Positions 26,229 through 34,475 of a DNA stretch of 64,000 bases are shown here, piece by piece (positions within the stretch are counted from its first letter, which is position 1; every line of letters starts with the position of its first letter). The stretch is from positions 1 through 64,000 of the forward strand of contig NZ_JAXCHT010000022.1 of assembly GCF_035984655.1 (NCBI RefSeq). Reading direction: 5' to 3'. A program made the translations under genes and the position numbers. The notes beneath the pieces were generated by a model, which saw only the letters and a list, made by a program, of their open reading frames with translations, was not told the origin of the DNA and made no database searches. This stretch comes from Actimicrobium sp035984655. Its GTDB lineage: Bacteria > Pseudomonadota > Gammaproteobacteria > Burkholderiales > Burkholderiaceae_D.

Positions 26229-28178
26229 CTACCAGCCCGGCCGCCCAAAGCCATAGCCGTACGGCAGGCCCTGTTGCAGATTGCCGAGATAGGGTGGCAA
26301 AAATCCGCCATACGGCCCGGCAAATCCGGCCGACATCGTTTGCATTCCCATCATCGACTGTCCCGGTTGCGCCGACATCATTTGCGGTTGGGCCGCCCCG
26401 GAGAAAGCCCGCTGGATCAGACCGGATGGCATGCCCATTGGCGCTTGCAATCCCACTGCGATCAGTACGTCGGGCAAGCCGAATCCGGTGCGGCTGGGAT
26501 CACCCAGATTGATTGGGTGCGAACTGGCCTTGATAATCTGGAACAGCCGGTCCACCCGCTCCGGTCCGCGCGCCTTGAAGGCATTCTGGAAGTCCGGATG
26601 GTGCGCCAGCGTCAAGGCAGCCAGACCAGTCACGTGCGGTGTCGCCATCGAGGTGCCATCCCATGCGGCGAAGTTATTGCCGGGCACCGACGAGGTAATC
26701 GCCACGCCTGGGGCGCACACGGCAATCTGCGGACCGAAGCAGGTGAACTTCGGCGAGAAAAAGCCGTTGGCGTCGACCATCTGGGTCAAGGTCTGGGCGT
26801 GGTAGCTATCCTGCGGAAACTCGCCCAGTCGCCCGATCGCGGCGACCGCCAGCACATTCGGGGACGAGGCCGGGTACTGCACTTCGCCGCTGGAATTGCC
26901 GGCAGCGACGATACAGGCGATGCCGGCGCGTTTGGCGCGCAGGATTTGCTGCTCCAGCGCTTCCGACGGCGCCGCGCCACCGAGGCTGAGGTTGACCACA
27001 TCGATTTGCTTCTCGATGCAGTATTCCAGCGCGTCGATTAACTGGCTGAATTGCCCGCCCGGGAACAGTTTGCAGGCGTGCACCTCGGCGTCGGGGGCGA
27101 AACCGCGCACGCCGAACGCATTGTCGGAACCGCAAATGATGCCGGCACAATGCGATCCGTGCGACACGGTATCGTCGCTCCAGCCGTCCGGGTTGGTTTT
27201 CTTGTTGATGACATCGAAGCCAAAGCGGATTTTTTTCAGATCTTCATGGCTGGTGGCGGCGCCGGAATCGATGATGGCGATGCGCACGCCCTGGCCGCGA
27301 TACTGGTTGGGCAACTGATCCAGTCGCATGGCTTTCTGCCCCCAGCCATACACCTGGTTCTGCGGGAAATTCGCCAGGGCCGGCCAGTCTGCCAGCGGAC
27401 GCAATCCCACCACGTTGGGTTCGTCGGTGCGGATGTCCGGGTCGGTTTGATAAAAGCTCCAGTAGTCGGTCTTGGGCTTGACGTACAACCCACGGATGGT
27501 CTGGGGTGTTTCGCCAAACAGGGACAGGTTGACCTGGCCGCGCGCGTCGGTGGTGCCGGTCGCGGGGATCATGCTGCCGAACAGATAGACGGCCGCATCC
27601 GCCACCGGCGCATCGTCGCGTCCCAGTACGGTGACGCTGATGTCCAGCGATTGGCCGCTGGTCGGGGCCGACCACGACACCATCATCGGTTGCAGCGGCA
27701 TGCTGTCGCCGAGCGTCAGCGGATGATCGCGCTCCACGATCAGGCGGCCCTGGGCCTGCTGATGCAGCACGGTGGCTTTCTGGTCGGTCATGCGCGCCAC
27801 CAGCACGCCGGGCGATTCGCTCATGCCGTCGGCCAGTACGCCGATGATGTTTTTCGGTCCGACCGTGTCGATGACTTCGATATCCGGACTGGAGCGCAGG
27901 GTGTCCTCGATGACGTTCAATGCCAGCGGTTGCAGGCCCATCGCCTGCATGCCCGGTACGCGTCGGGGCGATATCAGGAACTGCCCTTTTCGCGCTGACA
28001 GGGTATGTTTGCTCGACGCGCCGGGTGACAGGGCTTGTCCGCCGCCCGGGGCGGCCGCACTGCGTGCGCTGCGCGGGTCTGCCGCGCTGGCTGGCGCGCC
28101 ATTGCTGCGGGCGGAAGACGACGACGGTCCGGGCGATTCGGATAAAGACGGATTGGGTGATTCAGGGTTCTTGGCCAT
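26229..28178 (-). CDS. Leaderless S8 subtilase with N-terminal propeptide-like and Ig-like regions
   Basis: A 649-residue protease. The triad is visible: Asp304 (RIAIIDSGA), His340 (SHGSHCAG) and Ser510 (DGTSMATPHV); VAAGNSSG carries the oxyanion-hole Asn. Residues 1-65 are disordered Ser/Pro/Ala-rich, 65-160 resemble an inhibitor-I9-like propeptide, and 165-245 look like a transthyretin/Ig-like domain (DAPVADAAVYLFG). The tail is Met/Gly/Tyr-rich. There is no signal peptide. The start at 28178 has AGAGG eight bases upstream and overlaps the preceding gene by 17 bases. The locus context suggests the upstream repeat protein is its target or partner. Confidence 0.9.
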   Translation of the reverse strand: MAKNPESPNPSLSESPGPSSSSARSNGAPASAADPRSARSAAAPGGGQALSPGASSKHTLSARKGQFLISPRRVPGMQAMGLQPLALNVIEDTLRSSPDIEVIDTVGPKNIIGVLADGMSESPGVLVARMTDQKATVLHQQAQGRLIVERDHPLTLGDSMPLQPMMVSWSAPTSGQSLDISVTVLGRDDAPVADAAVYLFGSMIPATGTTDARGQVNLSLFGETPQTIRGLYVKPKTDYWSFYQTDPDIRTDEPNVVGLRPLADWPALANFPQNQVYGWGQKAMRLDQLPNQYRGQGVRIAIIDSGAATSHEDLKKIRFGFDVINKKTNPDGWSDDTVSHGSHCAGIICGSDNAFGVRGFAPDAEVHACKLFPGGQFSQLIDALEYCIEKQIDVVNLSLGGAAPSEALEQQILRAKRAGIACIVAAGNSSGEVQYPASSPNVLAVAAIGRLGEFPQDSYHAQTLTQMVDANGFFSPKFTCFGPQIAVCAPGVAITSSVPGNNFAAWDGTSMATPHVTGLAALTLAHHPDFQNAFKARGPERVDRLFQIIKASSHPINLGDPSRTGFGLPDVLIAVGLQAPMGMPSGLIQRAFSGAAQPQMMSAQPGQSMMGMQTMSAGFAGPYGGFLPPYLGNLQQGLPYGYGFGRPGW

Positions 28179-28470
28179 GTTGGTTTTCCTCTGCGACCGG
28201 TACGCCACTCGCGTCGCCGAAGAGCGAGAGCGGACGGTCAGGTTCAATTTTTAAAGGGCTCGATTGACGGAATTGCTGCTCCAGTGCGACCGCCTTCTCA
28301 GGGGTCAATGTAACGACCACGGTGTGCGGTTGATTGCGCGGGCCAATTGTTTCGGCCACGCCGATCTCGGGGTCGGCACTGGCGGCACGGATGAATTCGG
28401 CAAGACTGGCAGAATCATTCGAGCTGATCAGATAGCGGCCGGATTCCGCTGTGGGTGGAGTGGTTGGCAT
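28162..28470 (-). CDS. Free-standing subtilase-propeptide-like protein
   Basis: A 102-residue protein starting MPTTPPTAESGRYLISS. Its core DPEIGVAETIGPRNQPHTVVV followed by LTPEKAVALEQQ parallels the subtilase's own residues around IEVIDTVGPKNIIGVLA and MTDQKATVLHQQ. The two look like paralogous propeptide (I9-like) domains, which act as folding chaperones and inhibitors of subtilases. The ATG at 28470 has AGGAG eight bases upstream. Its last five codons overlap the subtilase start, implying coupled translation. Inhibitor or chaperone function is inferred. Confidence 0.8.
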   Translation of the reverse strand: MPTTPPTAESGRYLISSNDSASLAEFIRAASADPEIGVAETIGPRNQPHTVVVTLTPEKAVALEQQFRQSSPLKIEPDRPLSLFGDASGVPVAEENQHGQEP

Positions 28471-28483
28471 AGGTCGTTCTCCT

Positions 28484-28527
28484 GGAAAAATGCCAGGCTT
28501 CCCGAAAACGGCGTCGGGAAGCCTGGC
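28484..28527 (-). terminator. Internal terminator or attenuator hairpin
   Basis: A perfect 14-base stem, GCCAGGCTTCCCGA (28492-28505) with its complement at 28514-28527 and an eight-base loop. Read on the minus strand it is followed by ATTTTT. It lies between the repeat-protein stop and the propeptide-like gene. Partial read-through would give much repeat protein and less protease. Confidence 0.8.
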
Positions 28528-28548
28528 GATCTCGTCAGACCACGTGGG

Positions 28549-29808
28549 TCAATGCAGGAACTGGCCGCCGTAGCCGGCCGCCGATGGTTGCTGGCCCGCC
28601 TGATACATCGGGAAGGCGCTATTTTGCTGCTGCAGCGCCTGCTGCTGGGCCGCCTGCTGTTGTTGCTGTTGGGCATAGGCTGCGGCGACAGGATCGGCAT
28701 TGAATGGCAGCATCCGGCCAAATTGCCCAGCGATGCCGCCGATGCTGCTGCCCAGGCCGGCATTGCCGAACGCGCCGCCGATCATGCCGCCCAGTGGCCG
28801 ACCGACCTGACCGAGCAGGTTGCCGAAGAAACCTTGCGGTGCAAGTTGCGACTGCTGTGCTTGCTGAGCCTGCTGTGCCAGTTGTGCCTGGACTGCCTGC
28901 TGTGCATAGGCTTCGGCGACGGGGTCGGCATCGAAGGGCAGGATGCGGCCAAGCTGGCCAGCCCAGCCGCCAATGGTGCTGCCCAGCCCGGCGTTGCCGA
29001 ATGCGCCGCCAATGGCGCCACCCAGCGGGCGCCCGACCTGGCCGAGCAAATTGCCGAAGAAGCCTTGTGGCGCCAGTTGCGCCTGTTGCTGTGCCAACTG
29101 TTGTTGCTGTTGTTGCTGCGCTAACTGTGCCTGAACGGCTTGCTGTGCATAGGCTTCAGCGACCGGATCGGCATTGAACGGCAGGATGCGGCCGATCTGT
29201 CCGGCGATCCCGCCCAGCGTGCTGCCCAGGCCGGCGTTGCCGAAGGCGCCACCAATTGCGCCACCCAGCGGCCTGCCGAGCTGGCCGATCAGATTGCCGA
29301 AGAAGCCTTGTGGCGCCAGCTGCGCCTGTTGCTGGGCCAACTGCTGTTGCTGCTGTTGCTGCTGTTGCTGCTGTTGCTGCTGTTGCGCCAGTTGTGCCTG
29401 CACTGCCTGTTGTGCATAGGCTTCCGCGACCGGGTCAGCGTTGAATGGCAGGATGCGGCCCAGTTGGCCGGCCCAGCTGCCGATGGTGCTGCCCAGGCCA
29501 GCGTTGCCCAAGGCGCCGCCGATCGCGCCACCCAGTGGCCGACCCACCTGGCCCAACAGATTTCCGAAGAAGCCTTGCGGGGCAAGTTGCGCCTGCTGTT
29601 GCGCCAGTTGCGCCTGCATCGCCTGTTGTGCATACGCTTGCGCGACCGGATCGGCGTTGAAGGGAAGGATCGAGCCGCCAATGCCGCCGGCGACCTGTCC
29701 GATTTGTGAGCCGAGACGCGAATTGCCAAATATTCCGCCGATGCCGCGTCCGATCAGACCGCCGAGTGGCGCGCCGAGCAGGCCGCCAAAGAAACCTTGC
29801 GGGGCAAG
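28549..29808 (-). repeat. Five tandem coding repeats
   Basis: Units on the minus strand: 29808-29587 (74 residues), 29586-29320 (89), 29319-29077 (81), 29076-28846 (77) and 28845-28549 (repeat core plus a unique tail). Units 2-5 are nearly identical in the glycine zipper and differ mostly in Gln-linker length. The repetition also opens long meaningless frames on the other strand. Confidence 0.95.
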
Positions 29809-29868
29809 TTGCGGACCATAGCTGGCCGCCGCCAGATCGTAGGGATTAGCTGATTGATATTCGTTCAT
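28549..29868 (-). CDS. Five-repeat Gly-zipper/Gln-rich protein
   Basis: A 439-residue protein of unknown family. A 20-residue N-terminus (MNEYQSANPYDLAAASYG) precedes five repeats starting at residues 21, 95, 184, 265 and 342. Each begins LAPQGFFG, continues through a glycine-rich zipper (such as RPLGGAIGGAFGNAGLG), then LPFNADPVAEAYAQQ and a Gln-rich linker. The first repeat is the most divergent. There is no signal peptide. The ATG at 29868 has AAGGA seven bases upstream. It is the first gene of the unit with the propeptide-like protein and subtilase. It could be a polyprotein cleaved in linkers, a membrane-active or a self-assembling protein. Confidence 0.85.
   Translation of the reverse strand: MNEYQSANPYDLAAASYGPQLAPQGFFGGLLGAPLGGLIGRGIGGIFGNSRLGSQIGQVAGGIGGSILPFNADPVAQAYAQQAMQAQLAQQQAQLAPQGFFGNLLGQVGRPLGGAIGGALGNAGLGSTIGSWAGQLGRILPFNADPVAEAYAQQAVQAQLAQQQQQQQQQQQQQQQLAQQQAQLAPQGFFGNLIGQLGRPLGGAIGGAFGNAGLGSTLGGIAGQIGRILPFNADPVAEAYAQQAVQAQLAQQQQQQQLAQQQAQLAPQGFFGNLLGQVGRPLGGAIGGAFGNAGLGSTIGGWAGQLGRILPFDADPVAEAYAQQAVQAQLAQQAQQAQQSQLAPQGFFGNLLGQVGRPLGGMIGGAFGNAGLGSSIGGIAGQFGRMLPFNADPVAAAYAQQQQQQAAQQQALQQQNSAFPMYQAGQQPSAAGYGGQFLH
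29341..29385. repeat. Nine-base microsatellite encoding poly-Gln
   Basis: The plus strand reads five exact copies of CTGCTGTTG, giving 15 consecutive Gln on the minus strand in the linker of repeat 2. Copy changes would alter linker length by three residues without breaking the frame. Confidence 0.95.
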
Positions 29869-30287
29869 GACAGTGTCCTTGTTGAATAGTTGTGGGCGAT
29901 ACCCGGCCACCGGACGCGCCGAACAGCCTTTGAAGGAGGGGGGCGTGAATCCGATGAATCGGGTTTTCAAATGGATGGTGCTCTTGCCGAATGGAGCGCA
30001 TGCTGGGTCCTTGAATGCGCCTTGAAGCAGGCCACAGGTCACCCGGCCAAACCCGTCACATACCTCGTAACCTGGGTCACCTTGAACCTGCCGAAGCAGA
30101 GTAGTTGGCACACCAGCCATTTTCAACCCTGCTCTCACGGAGTTTGTTTCAGCTCAATCGTGATGCCAATCATGCAACGCGCGGGTTTTGGCGTTGCAAT
30201 GACTGCGTTCAACACCGAATGCAAGCCGTCATGTTTTCGTGATTTGGTTTACACTCGGGCGGCACAAAAATCCCGGAGAATCGCGCA
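29869..30287. other. Divergent promoter region, repeat protein / mrp
   Basis: About 420 bases between the repeat-protein operon and mrp. No convincing gene. A TACACT at 30250-30255 could be the mrp -10 element, with no clear -35. Nothing else recognised. Confidence 0.4.
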
Positions 30288-31376
30288 ATGAGCATTACCG
30301 CAGAAGCAGTAAAAGCAGTCCTCGCCACGGTCATCGACAGCAACACCGGCAAGGACCTCGTGGTCGGAAAATGCGTGCGCAACATCCAGCTCGACGGCGC
30401 TGACGTGGCGTTCGATGTGGAGCTGGGTTACCCCGCCAAAAGCCAGATCGACGGCATCCGCAGGGCCGCCATCGCGGCGGTGCGGCAATTGCCGGGCATC
30501 GGCAATGTCAGCGCCAATGTGTATTCCAAAATCATTGCCCACACCGCACAGCGCGGCGTCAAGCTGATGGCCAAAGTGAAAAACATCATCGCGGTGGCCT
30601 CCGGCAAGGGCGGCGTCGGCAAGTCCACCACGGCGGTCAATCTGGCGCTGGCGCTGGCGGCCGAAGGCGCCCAGGTCGGCATTCTGGATGCCGACATTTA
30701 CGGCCCGTCGCAGCCGATGATGATGGGTATTTCGGGACGTCCCGAAACCATCGACGGCAAGACCATGGAGCCGATGGAAAACCACGGCCTGCAGGTGTCC
30801 TCGATCGGCTTCATGATCGACCCGGACGAACCGATGGTCTGGCGCGGTCCGATCGTCACGCAGGCATTGCAGCAATTGCTGGACCAGACCAACTGGCGTG
30901 ACCTCGATTACCTGATCGTCGACATGCCGCCAGGTACCGGTGACATCCAGCTGACGCTGTCGCAAAAGGTGCCGGTGACCGGCGCCGTGATCGTCACCAC
31001 GCCGCAGGATATCGCGCTGCTCGATGCGCGCAAGGGCCTGAAGATGTTCGAGAAAGTCGACATTCCGATCCTCGGCATCGTCGAAAACATGAGCACGCAT
31101 ATCTGTTCCAATTGCGGTCATGCCGAAGCGATTTTCGGCCATGGCGGCGGTGAAAAAATGTGTGCCGAATATGGCGTCGATTTCCTTGGCGCGCTGCCCC
31201 TGACGATGTCGATTCGCGAGCAGACCGATGCCGGCATGCCAACCGTGGTGGCCGATCCGGATGGCCCGGTGGCGGCGATCTACCGCAGCATCGCACGCAA
31301 GATTGCAGTCAAGATTGCCGACAAGGCCAAGGACATGTCAGGCAAGTTCCCGAGCATCGTCATCAAGAACGACTGA
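30288..31376 (+). CDS. apbC: Mrp/ApbC family iron-sulfur carrier ATPase
   Basis: A 362-residue P-loop protein that delivers Fe-S clusters. It has an N-terminal MIP18-like domain (residues 1-85), the deviant Walker A ASGKGGVGKSTTAVNLA, DADIYGPSQP, and the C-terminal ENMSTHICSNCGH with the CxxC that binds the bridging cluster. GGAG eight bases before ATG 30288 supports the start. It ends one base before the DUF3305 gene of the formate dehydrogenase cluster, so it may supply that iron-sulfur-rich enzyme. Confidence 0.94.
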   Translation: MSITAEAVKAVLATVIDSNTGKDLVVGKCVRNIQLDGADVAFDVELGYPAKSQIDGIRRAAIAAVRQLPGIGNVSANVYSKIIAHTAQRGVKLMAKVKNIIAVASGKGGVGKSTTAVNLALALAAEGAQVGILDADIYGPSQPMMMGISGRPETIDGKTMEPMENHGLQVSSIGFMIDPDEPMVWRGPIVTQALQQLLDQTNWRDLDYLIVDMPPGTGDIQLTLSQKVPVTGAVIVTTPQDIALLDARKGLKMFEKVDIPILGIVENMSTHICSNCGHAEAIFGHGGGEKMCAEYGVDFLGALPLTMSIREQTDAGMPTVVADPDGPVAAIYRSIARKIAVKIADKAKDMSGKFPSIVIKND

Positions 31377-31377
31377 C

Positions 31378-31887
31378 ATGGAAACCGATGCGCTTCACGT
31401 CGGTGTCGTGATGCAACGCGTGCGCTTGAACAACCGCTGGCAGTCGCATCAATGGCAGCCGCTGGAAATCCTGCACGAGGTGCCCGCGGGGCAACGCTGC
31501 CTGCGCGCCGACAACGATGAGGTGCGCTGGCTGTTCGGTGGCTTCGAGGTCCGGCTGTTTTCCGATGAGGCGGAAGGGTACTACCTGAACATCAGTTCGC
31601 CGACGCCGTGCTGGTTCATCATGTGGCGCCCGGAGGACATCGACGGCGTCGAGATTGCGGTGCCGAAGACCGTCACGCTGTCCTATCATGAAGGCGCGCG
31701 CTTGATGGATGGAGGAGAAAAAGTCGACACGATTGCGGCGTCGCCCGAGATCATCGAGCGCCTCACCGCATTCGTGAAAACCTATTACGTGCCGGAGCAA
31801 AAGCGCAAGCGGCGCAAGCCGTCGTTCGAGGGCGGCGCGGCGGTCGCACAGATGGCGCGTGACGAAGGGAGCGGACGTGGCAGCTGA
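31378..31887 (+). CDS. DUF3305 domain protein, formate dehydrogenase accessory
   Basis: A 169-residue cytoplasmic protein of the DUF3305 type, known mainly from formate dehydrogenase gene clusters. VVMQRVRLNNRWQSHQWQP near the start and the Trp-rich SSPTPCWFIMWRPE are characteristic. It ends in a basic, low-complexity tail. The ATG lies one base after the mrp stop, and the 3' end overlaps the DUF3306 gene. Biochemical function unknown. Confidence 0.85.
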   Translation: METDALHVGVVMQRVRLNNRWQSHQWQPLEILHEVPAGQRCLRADNDEVRWLFGGFEVRLFSDEAEGYYLNISSPTPCWFIMWRPEDIDGVEIAVPKTVTLSYHEGARLMDGGEKVDTIAASPEIIERLTAFVKTYYVPEQKRKRRKPSFEGGAAVAQMARDEGSGRGS

Positions 31888-32398
31888 CGAGTTCTTTGCG
31901 CGCTGGGCCAGAAAACCCCCGACGGCAGAGCCCATCGCCGCCGAGGTCGAGCCGGCCGAGGCATTGCCGCCACCGACGCTCGACGATGCTGCCGCGCTGA
32001 CGCTGGCATCCGACTTCAAGCCCTTCCTGGCGCACGGCGTGGACGAATCGGTGAAACGGTTGGCGCTGAAGAAGCTGTTTTCCGATCCGCTGTTCAACGT
32101 CATGGATGGACTCGACACCTATATCGAAGATTTCAACAGTTTCGTGCCGATGACTGCCGAGATGGTGGCCGCACTGAACCACGGCAAGCTGCTGCTCAAT
32201 CCGCTGGCGCATCTGGAGGCGCCGTTGATGGAATTGCTGCAGATGCCGCCGGTCGACACCGCGCCCGACCAACCGGTCGAGACGGCGCCGCCGGAAACCC
32301 AGACTGAAGAACCTGTGCCGCTGACGGCACCCGACTCACCCGCAATCGACATCGAAGATCGGCAACCCCATCTTGACGACCCAATTCAAAGTCTGTAA
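31877..32398 (+). CDS. DUF3306 domain protein
   Basis: A 173-residue protein with N-terminal ADEFFARWARKP, then DFKPFLAHGVDESVKRLALKKLF and the FNVMDGLDTYIEDF core typical of DUF3306, and an acidic, Pro-rich tail. I start at GTG 31877 because GGGAG sits just upstream; GTG 31859 is possible. Genes on both sides overlap it. Its partner in FDH maturation is not known. Confidence 0.83.
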   Translation: MAADEFFARWARKPPTAEPIAAEVEPAEALPPPTLDDAAALTLASDFKPFLAHGVDESVKRLALKKLFSDPLFNVMDGLDTYIEDFNSFVPMTAEMVAALNHGKLLLNPLAHLEAPLMELLQMPPVDTAPDQPVETAPPETQTEEPVPLTAPDSPAIDIEDRQPHLDDPIQSL

Positions 32399-34475
32399 CT
32401 GCAATCGCACCATGCCGCTGGATGCTGATGCCGGCATTCGCCTCGGCCGCGTGCTTGGCGACGGCAGCGCGCTGCCAATCGCCACCGAACTGTGTCGCCA
32501 TCAGGTCGGCGCATTTCTGGGCGCCGTCGATGGCGTGGATGACGTAGTGGTCGCCTGTACCCAGGAACGTGCCTTGTTTTCCGAGCTGGCGCAGCAAAAG
32601 AGCGCGGTCGCACCGATCCGCTTCGTGAACCTGCGCGAGAGCGGCGGCTGGAGCCGCGATGCGGCGCAGGCCCTGCCCAAGATGGCGGCCTTGCTGGCGG
32701 CGGCGGCATTGCCGCAGCCGGAGCCGGTGCCGGTCGTCAACTACCAGTCCGGCGGTCATCTGCTGATCATCGGTCCGGCGCAGCGGGTACTGCCGTGGGC
32801 AACCCGCCTCGGCGCGCAGCTCGATGTCAGCGTGCTGCTTACCGACAGTGGCGGCGGCATGCTGGGCGAGCGCGACTTTCCGACCTACTCCGGCAACCAG
32901 ATCCGGATCGACGGCTGGCTGGGCGCCTTCAAGGTGCAGTGGCAGCAAGCCAATCCGATCGATCTCGACCTGTGCACGCGCTGCAACGCCTGCGTCGATG
33001 CGTGCCCTGAGCAGGCCATCGATCTGACCTACCAGATCGACCTGAACAAATGCACCGCGCACCGTGATTGCGTCAAGGCGTGCGGCGCAATCGGCGCGAT
33101 CGATTTCAACCGCAGCGCGATGGCGCGCAGCGGCGACTTCGATCTGGTGTTCGATCTGTGCGATACGCCGCTGGTGGCATTGCATCAACCACCGCAAGGC
33201 TACTTCGCAGCCGGCCATGATGCGGTGCGCCAGACCGACGCGGCGCTGCAGCTGACGGCACTGGTCGGCGAATTCGACAAGCCGAAATTCTTCATCTACA
33301 AGGACAAGCTGTGCGCGCACAGCCGCAACGGCCAGATCGGCTGTACCGCCTGCATCGACGTGTGCTCGGCTGCTGCAATCAGCCACGCCGGCAACCTGGT
33401 CGCGGTGGCGCCGAACCTGTGTGTCGGCTGCGGCGCCTGCACCACGGTGTGCCCGTCCGGCGCGCTTGCTTACGCGTATCCGCGCGCGCCGGATACCGGC
33501 CAGCGCATCAAGACCATGCTGTCAACTTACGCCAGGGCAGGCGGAGCGGGCGGGGCGTTGCTGCTGCACAGTGAAGAGCAGGGCGCGGCACTGATCGGAC
33601 AACTCGGTCGCCATGCGAAAGCCGCCGGCAAGCTGCATGGCGTGCCGGCGCACGTGCTGCCGCTGGCGTTGCATCACACCGCGTCGACCGGGATCGACCT
33701 GTGGCTGGCCGCGATTGCGTACGGCGCGTCGCATGTAGCGATCCTGCTCAGCGGCGAAGAGGCGCCGGCGTATGTCGCCGCACTGGCAGAGCAGATTATC
33801 GTGGCGCAAACCATCCTGACAGGCCTGGGCTACAGCGGCACGCATCTGTCGCTGTTGCATGCAGCCGCGCCAGCGTCGCTCGACAGCGCATTGCAGCAGC
33901 TGGCAACTGGCCAGGCGCCGACCCAGCCAGCGCTGTTCGCGGTGGCGGCCGACAAGCGCGGCACGCTCGATCTCGTGATCGGGCATCTGCTCAAATTCGC
34001 ACCGACCAGGCCGGAGCAGATCGAGCTTCCGGCTGGCGCGCTGTACGGCACCGTCAATATCAACAAATCGGCCTGCACGCTGTGCATGTCGTGTGTCGGC
34101 GCCTGCCCGGAATCGGCATTGATGGACAACGCCGATTTGCCGCAACTGCGTTTCGTTGAAAAGAATTGCGTGCAATGCGGGCTGTGCGAAACCACCTGTC
34201 CCGAACACGCGATCACGCTCACGCCGCGCCTGCTGCTGACCGACGTCGCGAAGCAATCGCGCGTGCTCAACGAAGCCGCGCCGTTTCATTGCATCCGTTG
34301 CAGCAAGCCGTTCGGCACCGCGCAGATGATCGAAACCATGCTCGGCAAGTTGTCGCTGCATGGGGCCTTCGCCGGCAATCTGGATCGCATCAAGATGTGC
34401 TCTGATTGCCGGGTGGTCGACATGATGGCCAACGCCAAAGAAACCTCGATTACCGATCTGAAGCGGGGCCACTGA
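32373..34475 (+). CDS. Multi-cluster 4Fe-4S ferredoxin-type protein of the FDH cluster
   Basis: A 700-residue protein with at least four 4Fe-4S binding segments: CTRCNACVDACPEQA, CTACIDVCSAAA/CVGCGACTTVCPSGA, CTLCMSCVGACPESA and CVQCGLCETTCPEHA. A CNCNRTMPLD N-terminus and a CSDCRVVDMM pair near the C-terminus add more Cys. It probably shuttles electrons or supports maturation of formate dehydrogenase. I use the TTG at 32373, giving MTTQFKVCNCN, overlapping the DUF3306 gene by 26 bases. The exact role is not established. Confidence 0.86.
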   Translation: MTTQFKVCNCNRTMPLDADAGIRLGRVLGDGSALPIATELCRHQVGAFLGAVDGVDDVVVACTQERALFSELAQQKSAVAPIRFVNLRESGGWSRDAAQALPKMAALLAAAALPQPEPVPVVNYQSGGHLLIIGPAQRVLPWATRLGAQLDVSVLLTDSGGGMLGERDFPTYSGNQIRIDGWLGAFKVQWQQANPIDLDLCTRCNACVDACPEQAIDLTYQIDLNKCTAHRDCVKACGAIGAIDFNRSAMARSGDFDLVFDLCDTPLVALHQPPQGYFAAGHDAVRQTDAALQLTALVGEFDKPKFFIYKDKLCAHSRNGQIGCTACIDVCSAAAISHAGNLVAVAPNLCVGCGACTTVCPSGALAYAYPRAPDTGQRIKTMLSTYARAGGAGGALLLHSEEQGAALIGQLGRHAKAAGKLHGVPAHVLPLALHHTASTGIDLWLAAIAYGASHVAILLSGEEAPAYVAALAEQIIVAQTILTGLGYSGTHLSLLHAAAPASLDSALQQLATGQAPTQPALFAVAADKRGTLDLVIGHLLKFAPTRPEQIELPAGALYGTVNINKSACTLCMSCVGACPESALMDNADLPQLRFVEKNCVQCGLCETTCPEHAITLTPRLLLTDVAKQSRVLNEAAPFHCIRCSKPFGTAQMIETMLGKLSLHGAFAGNLDRIKMCSDCRVVDMMANAKETSITDLKRGH

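Noticed and set aside
28264..29709. Long plus-strand open frames rich in Leu, Cys or Arg across the repeat gene
   Set aside because: They are antisense images of the tandem repeats; the minus-strand frame has a ribosome site, regular repeats and an operon context.
28549..29808. Regular repeats considered as a CRISPR array
   Set aside because: Units are 220-270 bases, coding and in frame, with no short repeats and unique spacers.
26229..29868. Cyanobactin-type RiPP locus
   Set aside because: There is a subtilase and a repetitive possible precursor, but no heterocyclase, macrocyclase domain, transporter or leader-peptide pattern.
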